DNA of 64,000 nt from Nocardia kruczakiae NBRC 101016 (GTDB lineage: Bacteria > Actinomycetota > Actinomycetes > Mycobacteriales > Mycobacteriaceae): assembly GCF_001612965.1 (NCBI RefSeq), contig NZ_BDBL01000038.1, positions 1 through 64,000 on the forward strand, given 5' to 3'. The notes below the pieces were generated by a model. The model saw only the letters and a list, made by a program, of their open reading frames with translations. It was not told the origin of the DNA and made no database searches. Shown here piece by piece: positions 59,209 to 64,000 of this stretch; within the stretch, counting starts at the first letter, position 1, and every line of letters begins with the position of its first letter. Both the position numbers and the translations under genes were made by a program.

Positions 59209-59836
59209 CCACTGTTCGGAGTTCTTCGGGGTCCCAGAAATCTCGGACGCCCGGGAGGTCGGACAGGTAGTGCAGGATGCGGTCCGGAGGCCAGCCGTGG
59301 GATTCGCCGAGTCCACCGGCCAGCATGCTGAGGTACCGTGCGGACGGTTTGGTCAGATCGACGGTCCGGGGGCTGTCCGGGGCGGTGAAGGTCAGGACCG
59401 GGATGCCGTCGACGTCGTCCACGTGCCAGAGCGTTTCGTAGTGGCCGTCGCCGAGTTGGAGCGAGCCGCGGCGGACCACCTCCTCGGGGTCGAAGACCGG
59501 CCCGTGTCCCGGTTGCCGGTGCATCTCTTGAGCCATCAGATCGCTGAACTGACCGACGGTCAGCAGGTAACCCCGCGCCGCCGCGCCGACCGGCCAGTCC
59601 GGCGGTGGACGGTGGGCATAGAACGCCACACCGCCGCTCCATACCGGACTCTGCCCGGCGAAATAGACGCATCCGGGAAGTGACAGCGGACAATTCCGCG
59701 CGGGCGGCGTGGGATCGCGGAAACCCCCGTAGAGACGCGGGGTGCCCGGCGGATTGCCGCCCGCCCGGTAGTAGGTGAACCGCTTCTCGAACAGGTTCGA
59801 TCCGTAAGCGGCGTACCACACGCGCTCCGTGGTCAT
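59189..59836 (-). CDS. Gamma-glutamylcyclotransferase-like (GGCT/AIG2 family) protein
   Basis: 215 residues from the ATG at 59836 (MTTERVWYAAYGSNLFEKRF). The YGSNL motif at 11-15 is the GGCT substrate loop; the catalytic Glu expected later in the fold cannot be identified with certainty. Includes HYETLWHVDDVDGIPVLTF and PDRILHYLSDLPG. Reaction uncertain: cyclotransferase or a related peptide or amide-processing activity. Ends inside the 17-bp tandem array. Confidence 0.82.
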   Translation of the reverse strand: MTTERVWYAAYGSNLFEKRFTYYRAGGNPPGTPRLYGGFRDPTPPARNCPLSLPGCVYFAGQSPVWSGGVAFYAHRPPPDWPVGAAARGYLLTVGQFSDLMAQEMHRQPGHGPVFDPEEVVRRGSLQLGDGHYETLWHVDDVDGIPVLTFTAPDSPRTVDLTKPSARYLSMLAGGLGESHGWPPDRILHYLSDLPGVRDFWDPEELRTVVDGRSL

Positions 59837-59921
59837 CGGAGCTCGGTTCCTTCCGGAATGGCCACATCCCGACCATACGGGAGGACAGGGCGAAACCTTC
59901 GGCACCTGCGATCCGCCGACC

Positions 59922-60605
59922 TCATTCCCGCAGGTCTTCGATGCGCCGGCGCAGGTGGTCGAGTAATTTCTCCGGATCGTCGAACTCCTCCGGATCGATG
60001 GGCGTGCCGAAATGGATCCGCACCTGCTGGCGGCGGTCGAATGCGGGTCCGTCACCTCGATTGCGGCGCATCGGCAGCACTCGGTCGCTGCCGGTGGTGC
60101 CCACCGGAACGATCGGGACTCCGGTCGCCAGAGCCAGTTTCGCCACGCCCGGCTTGTACGGCTCGGTGTCGCCCGCTGCGACCAGCCGCCCTTCCGGATA
60201 GATGATCAACACCCCGCCGTACCGCAGAATCTGTTCCGCCTGTGCCATCGCCGACTGCCCGGACACACTGTCGCGCCGCACCACCGGAATATGGCCCAGT
60301 CGCCGCACCAACCACCCGACCACCGGCCACGACCACAACTCGGCCATCGCGATGGCAATTGCCCTGCGCCGCAACGCACCCCACAGGAACACCGCGTCCA
60401 GCATCGAGATGTGGTTGCTCGCCACGATCACCGGCCCCGCCTTCGGCACCAGTTCCCGCCCCACCACGGTGACGTGCACGAAGTTCGACCACGCCAGCGT
60501 GCGCAGAATCCGCCGCACGAACTGCGTGGTGAGCCATGCCCGCTTACCCAACCCCTTGGGCCGACGCCCGGATCGTTCGCGCCGACGCCCTGATTGTTCG
60601 CTCAT
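59922..60605 (-). CDS. 1-acyl-glycerol-3-phosphate acyltransferase (PlsC family)
   Basis: 227 residues, ATG 5 nt after GGGGG. HX4D motif NHISMLD (His65-Asp70), followed by GHIPVVRR, YPEGRLV (motif III) and GVPIVPVG (motif IV). Basic N-terminus, one hydrophobic segment. Acylates lysophosphatidate or a similar acceptor in membrane lipid synthesis. Confidence 0.93.
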   Translation of the reverse strand: MSEQSGRRRERSGRRPKGLGKRAWLTTQFVRRILRTLAWSNFVHVTVVGRELVPKAGPVIVASNHISMLDAVFLWGALRRRAIAIAMAELWSWPVVGWLVRRLGHIPVVRRDSVSGQSAMAQAEQILRYGGVLIIYPEGRLVAAGDTEPYKPGVAKLALATGVPIVPVGTTGSDRVLPMRRNRGDGPAFDRRQQVRIHFGTPIDPEEFDDPEKLLDHLRRRIEDLRE

Positions 60606-60736
60606 TTCAACCCCCCCGATTCCAACCGAACGAATTCGATTCTCCCACGGGGCACCGACATGTTCGGGCCCTGCTGACGTGCGCTGGCGGGGACCGGCTG
60701 CCGGTGGCGTGTGGACGATCGCGCACCGTGAACTTT

Positions 60737-60794
60737 CCGTGCAAACCTCTACGAAAAGGTGCGAAAACCGCGAAAGTTGGCGAGGTTTGCACGA
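60737..60794. repeat. 58-bp palindromic element, copy A
   Basis: Arms CCGTGCAAACCTC (60737-60749) and GAGGTTTGCACGA (60782-60794) around a 32-nt interior. Its reverse complement matches copy B (63928-63985) at 44 of 58 positions including both arms. It lies in the 241-bp gap between plsC and the divergent MmyB-type gene, about 53 bp before the latter's start. Confidence 0.85.
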
Positions 60795-60846
60795 TTGATT
60801 CGGGCTCGAGCCATCAGCGCCTCCGCCACCTCACTATCGTGAACGA

Positions 60847-61725
60847 GTGAGTACTGGCGTGAGCGATGATCCGCGCGGCACGAGCGCGCGGGATCGGCGG
60901 CGGGCGGAGCTGCGAGAATATCTGCGCAGCCGCCGCGAGCGGCTCACGCCCGCCGAGGTGGGACTTCCGGAGGCCGGGCGGCGGCGCACTCCCGGGTTGC
61001 GGCGTGAAGAGGTCGCCGTGCTGGCCGGGGTAGGCGTGTCCTGGTACACGTGGCTCGAGCAGGGGCGCGATATCAAGGTCTCGGGCGAGGTGCTCGACGC
61101 CGTGGCCCGCGCGTTGCTGCTCGACGAGGCCGAACGCGCACATCTGTATCGCCTCTCCGGCCTCAATCCGCCGCAGCGCGAGGCTGCGCCGTCGGTCCCG
61201 GCTTCTCCGCAGATGCAGGCGCTGCTGGACGCATGGGCGCCGCGCCCGGGATACATCCGGGACCGGCATTGGAATTTCACCGCCGTCAACGACGCCGCGC
61301 GGCGCGTGTTCGGTTACGGCGACACCGACCACAACTGCCTGGTGTCCTACTTCACCAATGCCCGCTACCGCGTCCTGCATCGGCAGTGGGCGGAGAATGC
61401 GCCGGGCGTGGCGGCCGGGTTCCGGGCCGACTCCGCCCGTTATCCCGACGATCCCGAATTCGACCGCATCGCAACCGATCTCGCGCAGGTCAGCCCGGAG
61501 TTCGCCGAGCTCTGGGCCCGGCACGACGCCGCCGAACACAGCGTCGCGGTGAAGGCCGTCGAACATCCCGATGTGGGCTTGCTGATCTTCGACGCCACGC
61601 TGTTCCCGGTGCCCGACCACCCCGGCCACCACCTGATCCTGCACAATCCGCGCCCCGGAACCGATACCGCCGAACGCCTGGAACGGCTGTTGCAGCCTGG
61701 TGGTCTCACACCCAGGATGAGCTGA
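60847..61725 (+). CDS. MmyB-type XRE family regulator
   Basis: 292 residues, GTG start. N-terminal XRE-type HTH (RTPGLRREEVAVLAGVGVSWYTWLEQGRDIKVSGEVLDAVARAL, about 46-90), then the MmyB-like ligand-binding domain (DRHWNFTAVNDAARRVFGYGDTDHN..., WARHDAAEHSVAVKAVEHPDVG). These sense fatty acids or similar small molecules in some homologues. A quinone oxidoreductase follows on the same strand and is a likely target. Confidence 0.92.
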   Translation: MSTGVSDDPRGTSARDRRRAELREYLRSRRERLTPAEVGLPEAGRRRTPGLRREEVAVLAGVGVSWYTWLEQGRDIKVSGEVLDAVARALLLDEAERAHLYRLSGLNPPQREAAPSVPASPQMQALLDAWAPRPGYIRDRHWNFTAVNDAARRVFGYGDTDHNCLVSYFTNARYRVLHRQWAENAPGVAAGFRADSARYPDDPEFDRIATDLAQVSPEFAELWARHDAAEHSVAVKAVEHPDVGLLIFDATLFPVPDHPGHHLILHNPRPGTDTAERLERLLQPGGLTPRMS

Positions 61726-61764
61726 CACTGCCTCCTCGCCTGCCGCGCGCCGATGATCGTCGTC

Positions 61765-62742
61765 ATGAGCAATGCACAGATGCAGGCGATCACCATCCCC
61801 GAATTCGGTCCCGCGGAGGTACTGCGGCCGGCCACCGTCGACATCCCGGCACCCGGTCCGGGCCAGGTCTCCATCGACGTCGCCTACGCGGGAGCCAACT
61901 TCGCCGAAGTGCTGTACCGGCAGGGTGTGGTCGGTGTGCCGTTACCGTTCGTGCCGGGTATCGAGGTCTCGGGCCGGATCCGTGCCGTCGGACCGGACGT
62001 GACGGGCCTGACGGTCGGACAGCCGGTCGCGGCGCTGACCATCGTCGACAGTGGCGGTTACGCCGAGGTCGTGGTCACCTCCGCCGCCTTGGTCGCACCG
62101 CTCGACGGCCTCGACCTGAGCCTCGATGTCGCGGCGGCGTTGCCGTCCAACAGCACCACCGCCTTTCTCGTTCTCGATCGCGTGGCGCGGATCGAACCCG
62201 GCGAGAGTGTGCTGGTACATGCGGCGGCCGGCGGCGTCGGCAGCCAGCTCGGCCAGGCCGCACGATTGCTCGGTGCGGGCCGGGTGGTCGGCACCGTCGG
62301 CAGCGCAGCGAAGATCGACGTAGCTCGGTCCTTCGGCTACGACGAGGTGATCCTTCGCGAGAACATCTCCAGCGCAGGAGAGTTCGACATCGTGGTCGAT
62401 ATGGTCGGCGGCCCGGCCCGTCGCGCGAGCCTGGACCGGCTTCGCCCGCTGGGCCGAATGGTCGTGATGGGCAACGCTTCCGGTGCCGAAGACGTCGGAG
62501 TTTCCGCGAACGAGCTGTGGTTCACCAATAGAACGGTCTCCGGCTTCAATCTCGCCGCCTTCGCCGCCGCCTACCCCGCCGAAGCCGGAGCCGCGCTGCG
62601 CCGGGCCGTCGAAGCCGCCGCACGCGGGGCGCTACGCGTCCAGGTCGAGTCCCTGCCGTTCGACCAGGTGGTCGAGGCGCATCGACGCATCGAATCAGGT
62701 TCCAGCACAGGCAAAATGGTGTTGGCGACGGCCAGGGGATGA
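61765..62742 (+). CDS. Zinc-independent quinone oxidoreductase (MDR family)
   Basis: 325 residues from the ATG at 61765 (a start four codons earlier is possible). GroES-like N-terminal domain (PAPGPGQVSIDVAYAGANFAEVLYRQGVVG), cofactor-binding domain with VLVHAAAGGVGSQLGQAA, and the family end (GSSTGKMVLAT). No Cys/His zinc set, so the NADPH:quinone reductase subfamily. Adjacent to the MmyB-type regulator. Confidence 0.92.
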   Translation: MSNAQMQAITIPEFGPAEVLRPATVDIPAPGPGQVSIDVAYAGANFAEVLYRQGVVGVPLPFVPGIEVSGRIRAVGPDVTGLTVGQPVAALTIVDSGGYAEVVVTSAALVAPLDGLDLSLDVAAALPSNSTTAFLVLDRVARIEPGESVLVHAAAGGVGSQLGQAARLLGAGRVVGTVGSAAKIDVARSFGYDEVILRENISSAGEFDIVVDMVGGPARRASLDRLRPLGRMVVMGNASGAEDVGVSANELWFTNRTVSGFNLAAFAAAYPAEAGAALRRAVEAAARGALRVQVESLPFDQVVEAHRRIESGSSTGKMVLATARG

Positions 62743-63124
62743 GGACCCGGCCGGAGTGCGGATCCCACGTCGGTCTCCTCGGTGCGCGGGGGCGTCACTC
62801 GCGGTGGGCGGTGGGTCGCATGCGGGTCGCGGTGCGCGGGTTGCCGGTCGCGGCTCGCGGATCGCCGGTCGCGGCTCGCGGATCGCGGCTCGCGGATCGC
62901 CGGTCACAGGCCGCCGGTCACGGGCCGTGGGCCGGCGGTCGCGGGCGCGGGTTGGGATTGCGGTTGGTGGATTCCCTTCTGTTGCAGCGCGACAGTGGGC
63001 CGTGGGCCTGTCGATCGCAAGCGGGGAGCGCCGTCGTTTGCGGTCTCGGCGCGCGGGTACTGCTGAGAAGCCGCACACCGGAATCTTTTTCGGCCCGGAA
63101 GCTCGCGGCACAGGAGGAGTGATC
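62743..63124. other. Repeat-rich gap between qor and a small membrane protein
   Basis: 382 bp. 62778-62965 is a degenerate tandem array built on GGTCGCGGCTCGCGGATCGCC (unit about 21 nt). The rest (62966-63124) is ordinary high-GC sequence ending in the Shine-Dalgarno AGGAGGAG for the next gene. No terminator with a U-run. Confidence 0.65.
62778..62965 (+). repeat. About 21-bp degenerate tandem repeat
   Basis: Repeated blocks of GTCGCGGCTCGCGGATCGCC between 62870 and 62915, with weaker copies on both sides. Unlike the other arrays it does not include the upstream stop codon (62740-62742). Confidence 0.75.
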
Positions 63125-63352
63125 ATGAACTTGTTGCTGGCTGCCGCCCACACCGATCCGGAAGCGGCCGGATTCATCCTGCGCGGCGTCAAAGGAATCT
63201 TCGTCGCCATCGGCAGCATCATCGCCGCGTTCATCTGCGCCGCCATCGCCGCCGCCAAGGGCCGCAACCCGTTCGGCTGGGGGCTACTGGGACTGTTCTT
63301 CAGCATCCTGACCCTCATCGTGGTCATCGTCATCCCGAGCAAGAAGTCCTGA
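63125..63352 (+). CDS. Small two-helix membrane protein
   Basis: 75 residues, ATG 5 nt after AGGAGGAG. Two hydrophobic helices (about 25-45, FVAIGSIIAAFICAAIAAAKG, and 50-71) separated by KGRNPFGW, typical of actinobacterial PLDc_N/holin-like small membrane proteins. A longer open frame through the upstream repeats exists but the ribosome site points to this ATG. Unknown function. Confidence 0.8.
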   Translation: MNLLLAAAHTDPEAAGFILRGVKGIFVAIGSIIAAFICAAIAAAKGRNPFGWGLLGLFFSILTLIVVIVIPSKKS

Positions 63353-63417
63353 ACCTTCGATCCGCATGACGTCGGAGGTAATGGACGTGCGGCCCCCGCG
63401 CGGGCAGGGTCGACAGT

Positions 63418-63870
63418 GTGAACGATTCCGCTGCCACCCGCACCGTCGTCGAAGATCTGCTCACCCGCATGGCGGGCGGCGATCCGGAAACCATTGCCGC
63501 GCTGTACGCCCCGACGAGCGACTGGAAGCTGAACTGGCCGGAGGACGAGCACGGCCGCGCCGCCACCCCGTGGATCACACACCGCTCCACCCGCGCCGAC
63601 GCGGCCGCGCATTTCCGCGAAATCGCTGAGCACCATGTTCCCGAAGAGGTCGGTACGGTGGTCGAGCGCATTCTCATCGACGGCCCGGATGCGGTGGTAC
63701 TCGGCGAGATTCGCCAAACCGCACGCGCAACCGGACGCCCCTACCGCGCCCGCTTCGTCCTTCACCTCACGGTGGAGAACGGCCTGATCACCCGCCACCA
63801 CGTCTACGAGGACAGCCTTGCCGTCGCCCGGGCGTTCGCCCCGGACGCCACAGCTGTCGCCGCGCCGTGA
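63418..63870 (+). CDS. SnoaL-like (NTF2-fold) protein
   Basis: 150 residues, GTG start. NTF2 fold with TRTVVEDLLTRMAGGDPETIAALYAPTSDWKLNWPEDEHG and FVLHLTVENGLITRHHVYEDSLA, the SnoaL_2/ketosteroid-isomerase-like pattern. Catalytic role unknown. Followed by the second palindromic element. Confidence 0.87.
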   Translation: MNDSAATRTVVEDLLTRMAGGDPETIAALYAPTSDWKLNWPEDEHGRAATPWITHRSTRADAAAHFREIAEHHVPEEVGTVVERILIDGPDAVVLGEIRQTARATGRPYRARFVLHLTVENGLITRHHVYEDSLAVARAFAPDATAVAAP

Positions 63871-63927
63871 GGTAGAGACCACCCGTGGGCCGAGATATGT
63901 ATTCGGAGCGGGCGAACCGTGAACTAA

Positions 63928-63985
63928 TCGTGCAAACCTCGCCCACTTTGCGGGTTTTCCTCCATTCCGGCGGAGGTTTGCACGA
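63928..63985. repeat. 58-bp palindromic element, copy B
   Basis: Arms TCGTGCAAACCTC (63928-63940) and GAGGTTTGCACGA (63973-63985), interior 32 nt containing GCCCACTTTGCGGG. Related to copy A (60737-60794) in inverted orientation. Preceded by CCGTGAACT as in copy A. Confidence 0.87.
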
Positions 63986-64000
63986 AAAATTCAGCCCATG

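Noticed and set aside
58858..59331. Plus-strand 157-residue frame over the 17-bp array
   Set aside because: A translated tandem repeat (Arg/Ala/Lys-rich), crossing a gene on the other strand and without a Shine-Dalgarno.
62483..63352. 289-residue frame ending in the small membrane protein
   Set aside because: Begins inside qor and passes through the 21-bp array (Arg/Gly/Ser repeats); a strong AGGAGGAG places the real start at 63125.

Overview
The window is high-GC actinobacterial DNA, most like Nocardia or a close relative in the Mycobacteriales. The case rests on gene content: a six-gene mce cassette with its own MceG ATPase, a fused HadA/HadB fatty-acid dehydratase, mycobacterial-type menaquinone genes (menJ, grcC), an IdeR iron box, BldC, and many GTG or leaderless starts. 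I see no transposase, integrase, CRISPR array or prophage, so this is core chromosome with local repeat expansion.

Layout. 1-12.3 kb (minus strand): the first 91 codons of rpoB with a strong TTGACA-17-TAGGTT promoter, preceded by a compact operon mceG-yrbEA-yrbEB-mceABCDEF-mas-mas for lipid uptake or transport. 12.5-19.2 kb (minus): translation and secretion block rplL, rplJ with an L10 leader, rplA, rplK, nusG, secE, tRNA-Trp, hadAB, rpmG, tRNA-Met, tRNA-Thr, tRNA-Tyr. 19.3-30.6 kb: yajQ, htpX, grcC, menJ, an AraC/glyoxalase pair, DUF2505, DUF3592, mgtA, a TetR-controlled MFS/SGNH operon with two clear operators, and menG. 30.7-34.9 kb: a 1397-residue fused assimilatory nitrate reductase. 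35-48.6 kb: aldo-keto reductase with TetR, menD, an iron-regulated siderophore-interacting protein, a hotdog thioesterase divergent from menB, pitA and neighbours, menE, and a DrrAB-type exporter. 48.7-64 kb: a 1124-residue AfsR-like regulator, menA, a small HTH gene coupled to a ClpC2-like N-domain protein, a Cds1-like PLP enzyme, bldC, dapA, LysR, GGCT-like, PlsC, an MmyB-type regulator, a quinone oxidoreductase, a small membrane protein and a SnoaL-like protein.

How they work together. Seven menaquinone genes (grcC, menJ, menG, menD, menB, menE, menA) are spread over about 32 kb; menC, menF and menH are not in the window, and a hotdog thioesterase next to menB is a candidate for the DHNA-CoA hydrolysis step. 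Gene order matches, from memory, two separate Mycobacterium tuberculosis intervals (about Rv0531-Rv0566c and Rv0635-Rv0667) joined here. In M. tuberculosis the mceG homologue (mkl) lies near rplL without mce genes; here the complete transporter sits between rplL and rpoB.

Most unusual signals. (1) Four minus-strand genes (menD, DUF4229, dapA, GGCT-like) have tandem repeats that include the stop codon and extend downstream; in menD and DUF4229 the units are multiples of three, so the stop codon is tandemly repeated in frame. (2) Two 58-bp palindromic elements with 13-bp arms lie 3.1 kb apart in inverted orientation. (3) A 40-bp dispersed repeat (38/40 identical) lies upstream of the rplJ promoter and again, inverted, between grcC and menJ. 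(4) The HTH/Clp-N pair has two GTCAA-N6-TTGAC operators exactly over a leaderless promoter. All motif matches were made by eye, without database searches.
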